A DNA stretch of 64,000 nt from Falciphora oryzae (GCA_000733355.1 JNVV01000033.1:358200-422199); one strand, 5' to 3'. Shown: positions 19,501 to 31,785, numbered from the stretch's first letter. Translations and numbers: made by a program. Notes: generated by a model not told the origin, from the letters alone.

Positions 19501-21692
19501 GATGCAAATCAGCGACAAATTCATAGGGGAGAGACGGGAAGGGGAAGATCAAAAGGTGCGGTGGACTTACGCTTTTTCCAGCTCTGAGGGAAAAATGTCG
19601 TCTTGCAGCTCTTCGATAAGCTCCTCGAGTGTGGGCAAGGCATGAAGATACTGCAGGACAACGTGGGCAAAGAGGAACATTCCTGTGGGTTTAAGTAGAG
19701 TAAATCGTAGGAACGAGTGGAGAATCTGGCTAGGAGAGTGTTACCTTTGGCTTTGCACATGATCTTGTTGACGATGCTCGCCTTTGTGTCACTGCAGGCT
19801 CTGAAGGATTCTTGGATGATCTTGGCTTCCTTATCCACGTATTGGCGAATGGAGAGTTCATGTGCCTTTGACGCATCGACTTGAACAGATGAGACCATGA
19901 GGAATGATGCTATCTCCTTCTCAAGCTGGCCCTCCCTGCGTGCGGAGAGGAGGATGCGGAGCGTGAATGGGGGCTCGTCAGATGTGCTGGTAAGTGTTCT
20001 GAGCCAATCCAGGAGCAGAATCTGGTCGCGTGATTCGCACTCGTCAAGCCCGTCAATGGCCAGGAAGCAGAGAGGCTTGGCACGGATTGTTGTTGACGCC
20101 AGCTCGGTTAACTGGTCCCGCGACGGCGTGTGGACAGTGGAAAGCTGGCGGAAAGCATGATCTAGAAGGGTTTCGTCTCTTTCCTTGGTAATCAACTGCT
20201 CGGTCAGAGCCCGCAGAGCTGACGTGAAGGTGGTCTTGTCATCGCTGTCATGCTTGAAGAAGAAGTAGGCAAGCGAGATAGGCTTCGTAGTGGAATCAGC
20301 CTGCATACACTGGAGACGTTGAATGATACTAGACACGAGGAAGGTTTTGCCTAAATGGAGAGTGTTAGCGCAACGTAACACCTGCGCGGTGTGGTGAAGG
20401 ATGTTAACGTACCAGCGCCAGGGCAGCCGTTGAGGTCCAAGACCTTGTGGTCTTCGTCTTCCGTGCTTGCCCAGTCGGTGAACCGCACATCACCCAGCAG
20501 CCAATCACCCCTCGCCGACTCGTGCATGCGAGCCTGCAAGTCGCTCTGGTCGTCGAGGTACTGGGGAGGGGCTAATTTTCCGACGATCTCCTGCAGCTGG
20601 AGTCGACGACGCTCCTTCGATGCTCCTGCGTCCTTGGGGACAGTGGTTTGACTCTGCTGTTCGAGGTGCTCGCGGAGTGCCTGCACCTCGCGTATGGAGG
20701 CAGTCTGTTTTGCCTCTCGGAGGAGCTCCCGGTTCCGTCGGAGGGTGAGCATGGTCCCCTCGGCAAGCTTTGAGAAGCGGCTCCAGGAAGAGTCGAACAT
20801 CGCCCGCCATCCTAGGATTTGTGGGGAGGAAGGGTTGTGACGAGCAGATGTTAATTATATTCAGTCGGACAGTGGGCTTTGGAGCTGGGCAATTTACCTG
20901 ACTTGTTAAAGACCTCCATCAGGCCGGCGTGAAACCTTAGAATGGTCTCTCGGTAGTCATCCAGAATGGCAAGAACATCAGGATATCTGGAGAAGAGATC
21001 TTCGTATTCGTTCAAGTGCGGGAAGATATCGCCGATCTGTGCTAGGATGTCCACCAAGTTGTCGAGATAGTGGCATTTGCCGGTGCCGGGACCGTTCTTG
21101 GTCGCCTAGGGGCAGTCGTTCTGGCAGGTTAGCGACGAGGGTGCGCTATTGGCAAGCAACCGTGCTGCCAAAGGGAATAATAAAGCGCACCTGTACGAGC
21201 GCGTGGCGAATTGGAGCCTTGGTGAACATTTCGAAGTTAGTTCAGGGCTTTGAAGGCGCGGAGAGGAAAGAGGCTGTGGATGGTGGAGGATGGTGCACTT
21301 ACCCAAAGGAAACCGGACTCGCCATCGACGCTGGCAAAATCGCCCGTCGCGATGGCAAGCTGCCCAACCATCGTGACGAACTTGGTCAAGCGGTCCAGGT
21401 TTGGCAGTCTTCGCTGCGCGCCGAGGGTCGCCTGGATTGAGCTGATTGCGGCCTCGACGTCTTTGAGGTCGCACTTCTCGAAGTCAGTCTTTTGGTTCTT
21501 TGTCAATGTTCGTTTTAGGTCGTCCAGTGTCTTCTTCAGTCTCGTGCTGGGCTTCCTGGAGTTTGAGGCTGTTGGATTCGCGGGCTCCGAGTTGGTTGTG
21601 GCAGGCGGAAGCGGGGTTCCAGCGCTTGCGGCCGCCCCGGCCACAAGCCCTGGGTCGCTCATTGCCGCTGTCTGTGCTTGTGCCGGTTCCAA
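16590..21692 (-). CDS. NLR-like STAND protein: helical N-terminus, NACHT, C2H2 pair, ankyrin repeats
   Basis: Eight exons fit frame and splice signals: 21692-21303, 21217-21191, 21105-20898, 20811-20413, 20350-19745, 19682-19571, 19466-19158, 19077-16590, giving about 1512 residues. The helical N-terminal region (about 45-330) resembles the N-terminal domain of many fungal NLRs. The P-loop GCPGAGKT (337-344) is split by an intron and the Walker B is IDGLDEC (Asp441); together they mark a NACHT ATPase. A winged-helix-like stretch leads to VHRTAAEYL. Two C2H2-like fingers follow (about 858-915: C-x4-C...H-x3-H, then C-x4-C...H-x4-H), then degenerate ankyrin repeats to about 1300. Such proteins act as ligand-triggered ATPase switches in fungal non-self recognition and cell death; no effector domain is recognisable here. 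The gene is head-to-head with the SNF2 gene. The 27-bp second exon and the acceptor at 21106 are the least certain points. Confidence 0.85.
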
Positions 21693-22202
21693 TTCTAGTT
21701 TCTGCAGCTACAGGGACGATCCCAGGGGAAATCCGACAACGTTGAGACATGGGAAATCGTGGATCAAAAGTGCCGGACAATTGCGAGGCAAGACGGGGGC
21801 ACCAAGAGGCGAGCTGAATGCGCCGCACGTGGTATTACGCCCGGTTTGTGCCTTGGGATCTGCCTTGGGCAGTGCTCCTGTATCCTGGCTTCATTGGCTG
21901 GGGCTGAGCCGCTGGGGCATGCACAGTCTGGCAGTGTGAGGGCAGAGTACAGAGATCACAGCCTCACCCGTCATTGGCCTTGAACCATCAGCACACGCCA
22001 TCCACGTGCTGGGCATTTTCCCTCAATTATCGGGTGGTCTGGCTGGTGTTTTTGCCGCCTACCTACCGAGCTGCATTTCGTCTGCTGGAATCACCACTCT
22101 GCTGCTCGCTTCTACTCCTGACCTCAGCTCGATACTTTACCGAGACGATTTTTGCAAGCGACACGACGGTACTCGCCCTGCCTTACCGGCACCAAATGCT
22201 CC
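21693..22202. promoter_or_regulatory. shared divergent promoter region, NLR / SNF2 pair 1
   Basis: About 510 bp separate the two start codons, which face away from each other, so this region must hold both promoters. Two ATTGG (reverse CCAAT) motifs occur, near 21890 (TTCATTGGCTGG) and 21970 (GTCATTGGCC), and pyrimidine-rich runs precede the SNF2 start. No TATA box is clear. Co-regulation is inferred from position only. Confidence 0.5.
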
Positions 22203-25200
22203 ATGTCCTCTTCCAAACGGGCGACTAGATCTTTACGAAATGAATTTACGGATGAAGGAGGAACGCCCAAGAGGGCTCTTGAGCATTCCTGCCCGGATGC
22301 GCTTGACCCGCCATCGAAGAGAGCGCGAGGCGAGCCGCCGCCATGGCTTTCTCCCGCCGCATCGGATGTCTCGTGCCGCTCCGCGACCGCGCCCACGCCT
22401 CTGGCCAGTGTTGACATAGCAATGACCGATGCCTCGTCCGACAGCGGTGCATCCGCACAACCGACATTCTCGGAGCAGGATCCCATTATCTGCTTCGGGA
22501 CAATCGGCCGACTGCCCCCTCGCAGGGCCAATGCCTTCAACGTTTGTCGCCGATGCCGGTCCTCTCCGGTACTTTCAAGCTCAAATACTAACAGAAGGGT
22601 TCGCAGGCCAGCGAGGTGTGGGAGTGTATGGGGAGAACAGTTCCGTCCTCGCCAAAGACTTCTCCCCTCCCAAAGTGCCGTGGTGTTGAGGAGTACGTCT
22701 GCTTGCCCGTCCGGGCAGAGCCTAGCCCTACTCCTCACCATGCACTTTACACAGACGACGATAACAAGGTCGCCATCCTGGATTTACCAACTAGTCGTCG
22801 TCTCCGCGCCGTTGAGACCTTTGAAGGCATGCGCTTCCATGCCGTCCTTCGTGCGGCTGACATCAAGAAATCCTCCAAGGCCGCATTTCCTGTGTCTGTC
22901 AACATCATGGGGCCCAAGAGTGCGGCAACTCGTGTCAGCGACGCCCTATCAGAACTCCAGGCCTACCTCCAGCACCCATACTTCCTAACCAGGGGAATAG
23001 AGTATCTGAACCCTCACTTTTACCGGACGGGATCTGACTGCGAGTACATGACGCACCTCGTTGGTATTGACGAGGAGATGGTCGCTGCCAAGCTGCTCTC
23101 GCAGGAGATTGAGGGCCTGATGGACTCCCTGACCGCTGGTGACCTCGTCAACAATAACATCTACGACGATATCATCACTGACCTGAAAGAGTAAGATTGC
23201 CACAGCCCCCGTAGTCTAGTGCATTCGTACACTAACTGCTGGGGCCAGACACCAGCGACAGGGTGTTGAATTTATCCGTCGACGGGAAGACTTTGAACAC
23301 TGTCAGGCTGCTAGCAACCATATGCGTTTGCTCATCGGCGCCAGGTAGACGATCTTGCCCCTCTGCTCCAAGACACCAGACTATGAGCTAAACTGCTTCC
23401 TACAAGCTCGCGTCCCGGCCCAGAGCCAACACCGACGACGGGAGGCATTGTTGCCGATCCGATGGGCATGGGCAAAACCTTGACCACCATCACCGCAATC
23501 ACCACGACTCGGCTTCACGCCAGGCAATTTGTGTCTTCTGTCGACCAGTGCGGTCATGGCAGACTACACGGACCAACTTTAGTAGTGGTGCCATCCGTTC
23601 GTAAGCGCCCCAGCTTCAGGAAACCCGCAAGTGCCAATGTGATTAAGAGCTGATCACATATGCAGAACTCATGAACGTTTGGCAATCGGAAATTAGAAGG
23701 TATGTTCCCTCAAGGACACCTCACCCTAATGGGGACCGTATTAACTCCACCCAGACATGTCAAGCCAGGCCGGCTTGTAGCCTGCGAGTTCCACGGCCAC
23801 AAACGCGCCAAAAGTCCGGCAGCACTTGTCCAGACTCGAAGTGACGTCGTCATCACCACCTACTCCACGCTAGCGGAGGACGGCAAGAAATCCCAGAAAG
23901 ACAGGGTGCTGCAGAACATCATCTGGTACCGAGTGGTTCTCGACGAAGGTCTGTTCTGGGTCTCCGGCCAAGGGTTCGTCCTCGTCGCGGGAACCGAGTG
24001 CTGACATTGCCACAGCCCACTGGATCCACAACCAATCTACCAGGCGTTTCAAGGCTGCCAAAAATCTAGTTAGCCAACGGAGGTGGTGTCTGACTGGAAC
24101 GCCCGTGCAGAATAGCCTCAACGACCTCGCAAGCCTCGTCAGCTTCCTCGACATCCAGCCGTTTTCACAACCAGCCAGCTTCAGGGATCACATACTAAAA
24201 CCGCTCGGGGGAGGAGGTGAGGACCGGTGTCACAATCTCAGGGCTCTGCTAGCATGCATATGCCTGCGCCGCGGTTCCGGCTGCCTCGAACTCCCGGATG
24301 CGGCGGAGGAGCGGGTTGATGTCGATCAGACCCCAGCAGAGGATGATGAACGAGCCAGCGCCTTGGACGAATGCCGAAGGCGGATGGATGATGCTGTCGG
24401 CCTCGGTGGCGGCGGGTCAAAAGCGCCCAGGAGATACAATATCATGTTCGCGGCCATGATGCGAACGAGGCTCCTCTGCAACAACGGCACCTTCCGACCT
24501 TCCGCTAGCACCGGCAGTTCGGGAGGTCTTGCACCCATAGAGGACCCTGACAGCGGGCTCTGCGAGCAGTGCGCAGACGCAGAGATGGCGCTGAGTGCCG
24601 AGGAGTTTTGTCCACAATGTGGCAAGCAGACCAACAAGAAAGCCTCGAGCAGAACGCTGACCCCGGTGTCACAGTCCCCTCCCGGCTTTGGAGTCCCAAG
24701 CCCAGCAGTGACTGGCAGTCCAACGACCACGGATTGGTCTGGGCATTCCTCAAAGTTGAAGAAGCTGGTGGACAAGATCCAGGGTTATCCGTCAGAGGAC
24801 AAAAGGTAATATTTGTGGTGCAGAACGGAACTCTGGAGCTCAACACCGTGACACCAAGCACAAGGGCTGTCAAAGTTTTACTGACTATCTCACGAACAAT
24901 CCTAGCATTGTCTTCTCCGCGTGGACGTCAACCCTTGACATTCTGGGGCATCTACTTGGGGCCAGAGGGATTCAGTCCCGCCGGATAGACGGGAGCGTCG
25001 ATGCATCACATCGGGCGGCCATCATCGAAGACTTCAGCAATGACCCTCAAGTTCTGGTAATCCTGATGACGATAGGGACAGGGGCCGTAGGGTGAGCAGG
25101 ATGCCCTGTCACGCCCAGGTGAAAGCATGTGCTAACGAGAAGGCAATGAAACCCTGAAGCCTAACAATTACGGCCGCCAACAAGGTTCACCTCGTCGAGC

Positions 25201-25597
25201 CCCAGTGGAACCCCTTCGTGGAGGAGCAAGCGGTTGCTCGGGCAGTGCGATTGGGCCAGAGGCGGGAGGTGACCATCATCCGCTACGTCGTGAGGGGTTC
25301 GGTCGAAAAGGTTGGCCCCCGCCACTGATTTGCCGCATCAAAGGGTGGTAACTGGATGCATTTTGATGTGCTGACATTATGACCCTCGGCCAGAACATTT
25401 TGGACTTGCAAAGGAAGAAGAAAAACCTTGCCGCGTTCACCATTGACCAGGCAGATAGAATGTCTGGAAAGCTTGAGGTAAGTTTCTTAACTTTCACTTT
25501 GAGCTAGTCTTTGCCTTTTCTGAATTCTTAACAGCCTTGAAAAAAGTCATCACTAACACCCTATTCTCAGGATCTGCGCTTTGTTCTGGACATTTGA
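22203..25597 (+). CDS. SNF2-family helicase/ATPase (HLTF/Rad5-like), paralogue 1
   Basis: Exons fitted: 22203-22568, 22607-23190, 23249-23344, 23407-23600, 23666-23699, 23755-23948, 24016-24805, 24906-25091, 25160-25310, 25394-25477, 25571-25597; about 901 residues, phases consistent. Motif I DPMGMGKT (from Asp366), motif II DEAH (488-491, across an intron), motif III CLTGTPVQNSLNDL, an insert with a C-x2-C...C-x2-C metal-site-like cluster (near 24561-24630), then motifs V and VI (GAVGLTITAANKVHLVEPQW...ARAVRLGQ). The C-terminus LEDLRFVLDI resembles that of the second SNF2 gene. The family translocates on DNA and remodels chromatin or protein-DNA complexes in the nucleus. The first intron would be only 38 bp, although a TACTAAC branch site and a phase match are present; a frameshift at 22500-22610 is the alternative. 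Confidence 0.82.
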
Positions 25598-25664
25598 CAG
25601 CCCTGTCCAACACTACAGCCGGCCTCCCGTTTTTGACCCAACGGCATCGTATTCTAGGTCCCGA

Positions 25665-26150
25665 TCAGCGCCCGCGGTGTTTTCCCGAACCCTTGGCGGG
25701 CATCAAACCCTGGTGCCGCACCGCGCCGGGGACCGCGGCCAGCCAGCGCACGCGCTCCCGGACAAAGATCCCCATCCGTGGCCGGAGCGCGGTCTCCTGG
25801 ATCGCGAAGTCGTCGACGGTGCCGACGCGCGTGGCGCTCATGCCCGGGAATCCGCCCCCGGCCCGGTACACGAGGGTGCCGCAGGTGGAGCAGAAGTGGT
25901 TCTTCATGTTGTGGCCGGACCCGATGGTCTTGCCCTGGCCCTCACGCTCAATAACCGGCCGCGTGCCCCTCCCCCGCTGTGGCTGAGGCTTCTGGTTCTT
26001 CTGGGACCGGGTCACAACTTTGTTTCGATCTGCACGCCTCATCCACTCCACACAATGCAGCATTTGAGTCGATGGGTCAAGGCAGCCAAGGGAGAGGGTG
26101 ACCGGTGGAGATGGGTTGACGACTGCGCAGCTGTAGCATGGGACTAGGCA
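25665..26150 (-). pseudogene. truncated GFA-domain (CENP-V/GFA-like) gene, 3' part
   Basis: The minus frame ending at 25665 has GFA hallmarks between about 25960 and 25680: CSTCGTLVYRAGGG (the second zinc Cys pair), then TRVGTVDD and RPRMGIFVRERVRWL. In the family the first Cys motif (CxCG...CHC) lies upstream; nothing like it is visible, and the frame instead runs into unrelated sequence and a transposon TIR at 26304. Only the C-terminal part of the domain remains, so it is probably non-functional. GFA proteins bind zinc and some bind glutathione-formaldehyde adducts. It is convergent with the SNF2 gene, 68 bp away. Confidence 0.65.
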
Positions 26151-26303
26151 CCTACCAGACGCGCTGAGAGCCTGGAAGCAGGACGGGTTCCAGTGGCATG
26201 GGGTGCGGCACCATCTTATGCGAGTGATGAAACAATGCCAAGGGCTACAGGCACAGGAAATTGTACGTCTTTCAAACTCCGAGACGGCCCAACCGCCCGC
26301 TTT

Positions 26304-26385
26304 GTCTTTGGAACGACTTGACAGTGGGGCTAAAGTTGCAAGGGGGTCGGACGCCGCCACCGCCAAGATACAGCAAAAATCTGTC
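26304..26385 (+). repeat. left terminal inverted repeat
   Basis: 82 bp, inward reading from GTCTTTGGAACGACTTGACA to AAAAATCTGTC. It matches the complement of 30049-30130 with about ten differences, mostly transitions. Confidence 0.8.
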
Positions 26386-26462
26386 CAGGTCGCTGGGGAC
26401 AACTTACCTCTTTCCCATGCCACCGCCGCCGACGACGTTGTCCGACGGATTTGAAGCTATTC

Positions 26463-27622
26463 CCGGATTCAGCAGATCCAGGGCTTCAACAAGATGCTGG
26501 GCAAATCTCTGTCGCCCGACCAGAAGACGTGCATCTGGGCCATGTTCAATCTGGGCGCGCTTGACGTCCCGACAATCGCCCGCACCGTTGGGGTCGAGGA
26601 GCGCTCGGTATACCGATACAAGCGCGCCTGGAAGATGACGGGCGATCCGTTCCCGGCCACGAACAAATCGTAGAACCGCGTTAAGCTGACGCCGTATATC
26701 TTGGGGGCGGGTGACGACGTCGTCCCGGCGGCGAGGTCAGGCGACGGCTGATGGCTGGCAATCTCTTCTGCAGCCGCTCCTCGAGCTCCTCACGGCGAAG
26801 CCCGACCTCTACCAAGACGAGATGCAGTGGTTTATCGCCCTGGAACACTCTGTTTTTAATTCGATACCAACGATTAGCCGGCATCTCAAGCCCGCGGGGT
26901 GGACGAGGAAGAAGCTATACCACAAGGCCGCCCAGCGGAGCGAGGCGCTGAGGAACGACTGGATCCGGAAGCTAGGCTCATTCACCGCCGAGATGATCGT
27001 TTTCTGCGACGAGTTGGGGCTAGGTCGACGAGGCGGCGCGAGGCGTACCGGTTGGGCGCCGCTCGGCGTGGCCCCGACGGCTGACAGCCTTCTGACGAGA
27101 GGCAAACGGTTCCATTTGTTGCCGGCGATATCGGTAACTGTTTTGGTGCACAAGTTAGCATACAAAGGGCATACAACGACGGCGGGCTTCCTCGACTAGC
27201 TAGAGCGCGGAGAACTTCCCAGGATGGGCAGATTCCCCGCCCCCAATTCGATTTTTATGACAGATGACGCTTCGCGGCATAAGGGCCCGCGGGTTGATAT
27301 TTTTTGCCGTCAGTCTGGGGTCATGTTGTGCTTGCCGCCGTGCTCGCCTAACTTTAACCCCACCGAGGCTTTCTTCAAAGACCTTAAGACGTTCGTGAGG
27401 AGACACTACCAGTATACGGGGGGCGATGCTATAACGGAAGAGGTGTTTATGGTGTTCCTTGAAGAGGCAGCGGAAATGCGTGGGGAAAGGGAAGCGATTG
27501 CAGGGCATCACAGGCAGGCATTTGTATCGGAAAGAGATGGGTGGCACCCGGGAATGGTAGTAGATTATCATGAAATATATGCCGAAGATTTGGCTAAGCG
27601 GCTCGCCGGCGAGCCACGTTGA
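26463..27622 (+). pseudogene. Tc1/mariner-type DDE transposase, broken
   Basis: A helix-turn-helix part (about 26475-26670, IWAMFNLGALDVPTIAR then VEERSVYRYKRAWK) ends in TAG at 26671, and the frame must shift by one before 26740. The catalytic part then runs 26711-27622 with a single in-frame TAG at 27197-27199. DDE residues are visible: Asp in VFCDELG, Asp in FMTDDAS and Glu in NFNPTEAFF, with the family block ALRNDWIRKLGSFTAEM. The TAG at 27197 could be a mutated CAG. With a frameshift and two stops the enzyme cannot be made, but decay is light, so the element moved fairly recently or was spared RIP. Confidence 0.8.
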
Positions 27623-27709
27623 AGCCGACTGGAACCGACCCGGATCGGACTCTGTTCACTCCCGGCTCAACGCCGTTGTATGCCCGTATTTCGTGCCTCA
27701 ACGTCGAGA

Positions 27710-29938
27710 TCATCGTCGCCGTGCTGGGAGCTCGTGGGAGGGGACCGTCGGCCTCGTCGCCGGTCGGGTAGCGGGCGCGGGGTTGAGCCAGCTCGTTTTG
27801 GCCCGGCGGCGGTCGGTAATCCGGGTGAGCATAGAGAAGCGAGGAATCAACCGTGGGCGACGGGATCGTCGAGTACTGGAAAGCGGTGTCTGCAGCGAGG
27901 TAGAGGGAGAGACGTTAGCTAAGTGCCGGCTGAGACGAGGGGCAAACGTACTAGCAGTAGAGAAGGCGTCGCTGCCAAGCGGGCGCGGTGGCCCGCTGCC
28001 GAGGATATCGCCAAGCGAGCCCAATTCGGCTTCAGTTTGCAAATATTTCTTGATCTCTACCAGAAACAGCGGGACGAGGGAAGCCGGAAGACCGGCCCGG
28101 GGAAGCAGAACGGTGCCCTCGCGCTTGACCGAGGCGAGAGTATGCCGGCCGCTCTCTAGATCCGGGACGAGGTCTCGCTGTAACAGATTGAGGGCCTCGA
28201 TGCCCCTCGGCGTTGACCGGGCAAAATTGTGTGCAAAATGGCGGAGGAACCCCCGGAACAGTCCAGCAGGCTCCCGGCCTGGCGGGCAAACTGGGTCGGA
28301 AGAGAGGAGAGGCGCTTCGAACTGGCTGCCGGCGGCGAGCGACTCTGTACCTACCGTCACGGCGTGGCCCGGTAGCGGCATGCGAGGGAAGGCGGGCGGC
28401 TCGGGCTCGAGTTGAGAGTAGATTGTTGAGGCCGACGAGACGCCGGAAAACGACTGCTGTACCGAGCCAGAGAACCGCTGGCTGACTGGCATGTACGTGA
28501 CGCCCGGTTGCTGATACTGATGCTGCCGTATAACATCTCTCATTGACCCAATCCACTCTTTGTTAGTACCGCCCACATCAACAATCTGCCGGTTGACGTT
28601 GCTGCCGCCGCCGCCGTAGCCACCGCAAGAGCGTCTGTATCCCATCTGGGAGGGCGGCGCTGCGAGATCGGCGTCAGCCTGTTCGCCTCGCGCGCGGCCG
28701 TACTCGTCGAGCTGGATATCGAGCCAGGCGTCGCGCACCTCCTGGGGCGGCTCAACAAGCGTGGCTCGGCCGTTGACGACCGCTCGAGCCCATTTGTCTA
28801 CCGCGAGGGAGTCCAGCGGGCAGTGGATATCTTTGCCACGTAGCCGCATTACGTGGCAGAACCGGGACTTCTTTGGCTCGAGCCGGCACGCCGTCTGCTG
28901 GGTCAACTGGGTAAAAATCCTCGCCACCGGATCTCTCGCCAACTGCCGATCCAAAGCCGCCTGCATCTCGCTCGTCACCGTCTTCCGCTTCAGCTTAGGC
29001 GACTCCTCCGGGGCCGCCGGCGGTGGCCCCAAAGACGTAAGATGATGGCCGAACAGCCGCCTCGCCGAGCTTTCAAGGACGGATCAAGCTGCTTGAGAAC
29101 GGCCTCGCGGCCGGCCTGGGGCGATTCCGGAGTAGGCGCTGCGGCGGACCCAGGCGTCGGTGGCTCGCCGGTGGGCGGGCGCGACGCCGTCGAGGGCAGC
29201 TCAACGAGGGTTGAACGAGTACTTCACTGCCAGCAGGCGTCTCGAGCGACAGGCGCCGCGATGTCGGTGTCTCCCGGAGGGCTTTGTGCTTAGGCCCAAG
29301 GAACGCCGCCGGCAGTAAAGCGACTATTGCCCTCACGTTCAGCTCGATCCCAGCCGGATCTGACCGTACCGTCGCCGGCAACGGATTAGGTTTGGTCGCG
29401 GAGGCTCGCGCTCGTACTGGAGGGCGCAAGCGAGCCGGCCGAGGCGCAAGCTCTTCACCCCCCATCTCCTCCTGGCAATCTAACGACGCCGTCACTGACG
29501 CTTTATCGCCCTCGCCCGCAGAAAGTATCGCGATACCGTCGTCGCCAACGTCGGCCGGCTCGACCTCGACCACCGCTACACGCTTCTTCGACGAGCTACG
29601 CTTAGCCGCTGGCACCGCGCGCTTTGTGGCCCTCTTCTCCGCCGCCAGCGGTGCCTGCGACTCCGGCGAGGCCGACGGCGGCGCGTTCGATTTGACGAAC
29701 TTGACCTTGGGCTTTCTCGGCCGTGGCGTCGCTTGAGACTCGGGCTCGGAGGCGGGCGGCCCAGAGAGCTCAGAGCTAAACTTCTCGACCTCGCCGCGAT
29801 CGCCCAGCGCGCTGGACTCTCCTCGCGTCTTGCTCGTGGGTTGCCTGGAGCGGGTAGACCGTCGCGGCGGCTGGGAGGCTGGGAGGGCCGCTTGCGGACC
29901 ATCTCTGGCAGCACGTCAGAACTCGGCGATCCAGCCAA
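27710..29938 (-). pseudogene. second, convergent ORF of the Tc1/mariner-like element; unknown function
   Basis: A minus-strand frame of 440 codons (29032-27710) lies tail-to-tail with the transposase, 88 bp away, inside the TIRs. Coding-like sequence continues upstream to about 29938 but in shifted frames (29938-29576, then 29615-29073), so small indels appear to have broken a longer protein. It is rich in Pro, Ser, Arg and Gln, with a helical segment (TSEMQAALDRQLARDP, then NKEWIGSMRDVIRQHQYQQ) and a later helical block (GLFRGFLRHFAHNFARS). I recognise no domain. It could be a DNA-binding accessory factor or a captured host gene; position alone links it to the element. Confidence 0.5.
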
Positions 29939-30048
29939 AAACGGCGGCGAGCTCGGGAATAGGCTCCCTGATCAAATCCACGTTGGTACGTATCGCTGGC
30001 ACTCGACGTTGTTGTACGGCTGCGGTTTACATATCTGACCGACTTTCA

Positions 30049-30130
30049 GACAGATCTTTGCTGTATTTTGGTGGTGGCAGCGTCCGACCCCCTTGCAACT
30101 TTTGCCCCACTGTCGAGTCGTTCCAAAGAC
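30049..30130 (-). repeat. right terminal inverted repeat
   Basis: 82 bp, the complement of 26304-26385, ending TTCCAAAGAC at 30130. Confidence 0.8.
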
Positions 30131-31785
30131 GCAGCACTAGTACACATCGCCCAGCAGGCCCCCTTGTCTCTCGAGGCAGGGGTTGCCGTCCGCGTCCGCA
30201 TATTGTAGATACGGTCGAGACGTTGTCCCGACGGGAATGCGGCCGTGCTCCCTAGCAATGACGTCGCGGCTGGAAGCAGACGTCATGCCCCCGTATGTAC
30301 TTGGACGTCAGGGTTCCCGTCAAGGCGGGGCTAGGACACCGCTTTCGAGCCGATGTCTCGATCGGGAGCGCACGACAGCCGGCTGCTGGTCCAGTTATGG
30401 ACTCGGCGGGCCAGGATATGGTAACGGCAGGCGCGTAGTGTCGCAATCAGACGCATGCGGCTGGGTTCGATAGCGGGGCATTGCCGCCCGATCGTCGACC
30501 CCGCCATGCTGTAATTCCTGACGTGCGGTCAAGGCGAGGAACGGTAAGAAGACGAGGAGCGTGAGTGTAGAAGGACATTGGCTCGCATTCAACGACACGT
30601 CGGGTTGCTGGCTTTCGTCCTCGGAGCGGACAGCGATCCGCGGCTTCACTAGGTAGCATCTCCACATGAGTAGCCTTGCCGCGTCCCGGCTGGATACGTG
30701 GGATACGTCGACCGACAGCTCTTTTATGCAAAGGTCCCCGGCGCTTATGGTTGCCTCCGAGTCAGCAGTGAACATGCTCGTCCTTATTCCCGATGTGGAC
30801 TCTCGACTCGCCCATGGCGTCAACCGCCTCGGTCCTGATTGACGTTCGCCATTTCGTTTCCAACTAGCACACGCGCCTTCTGATGCTTCTCATCCACCAA
30901 CGCAAATATTCAAGTCTGGTGGCTCATGAGGGGCCGATTCCTAAATGAGTTCTCCCACTACGACGTGTCAGCAAAACTGCGGAGGAGAAGATGCCGTCCA
31001 ACCCCCTTCGCTATATGGTTTTGAGGTCGTCGGGGGTTGCGTCGGCAGGGTCCCAATTGCAATCATGTCGATCGACAGTTCAAATGGCAAGCACATCTTA
31101 CACCAATTGTACCTGCGGGAAAAAGCGGACGAGCTAGCATTTCCCGTTCCGCTGCACTGGTGGAGCTCCAGCGCTGGCGCCAGCCACATGGAACCGCGAA
31201 TACGGGCCCACAAAGGGACGTGGCGTTGGAACGCAAGCCAGTTCGTGAGTGGCTTGAGAAGCTGCCCATGAGATCCGGGGCGAGCGACACGACCACGCTT
31301 GCTAGCTGCTACACTTTTCCTGGCCAGGCCTACATTACGAGGCCACCCTCCGAAAGACAAGGCGCCAACCAGCCTTGGCATCCACGGCCGCGGGTTCGTT
31401 CCCGCCACAACGAGCTCGGGATAACGACGGATGCCCCGAACCGGGGGCCAATGCCCTCAGAGTCGCCTGCCAGGAGCAGGGAGTCGGCGCCTTCTCCCAA
31501 GTCTCTGAGTCTGCAGCAGCGCCCGACAGAAAAAAACCGGCCTCCAAGGTGGGCATGTTCCGGGTATACCATATTATGCAATTTCCGGACTTGGCTAGGA
31601 CCTGGACCCGGGCTAACCGGCGCCTTATGCACCAGTGCCGGTACTCTCCCCCCGTCTGGGTTCCCCACAGGCTCTGAACGGATACAAAGTAAAGCACACA
31701 CTCTTCCGTATGAGAAAGATTCTTCCCGGACCCTTAAAGTCTGGAGCGCGTTCCATTCTCGCGGGTGCCGCCCACTACCGTGGAA
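30131..31785. other. GC-rich region without a supported gene
   Basis: Many overlapping frames, the longest being plus 31037-32026 and minus 31330-31884, but none has a recognisable motif and frames on opposite strands compete over the same bases. No repeat family of the window was recognised here. Confidence 0.4.

Larger units (their letters stand above)
26304..30130 (+). mobile_element. Tc1/mariner-like element with 82-bp TIRs and a second ORF
   Basis: Inverted repeats of 82 bp at 26304-26385 and 30049-30130 (shared start GTCTTTGGAACGAC, shared interior TTGCAAGGGGGTCGG) enclose a plus-strand DDE transposase remnant and a long minus-strand ORF. Total length is 3827 bp, long for this superfamily. 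Flanks do not show a clean TA duplication, so the exact ends may lie a few bases away. The element is GC-rich and not RIP-like. The left TIR lies within the frame of the truncated GFA gene. Confidence 0.7.

Noticed and set aside
21484..21828. Overlapping ORFs around the first NLR start as separate small genes
   Set aside because: They lie in the wrong frames of a coding exon that continues in phase through eight exons.
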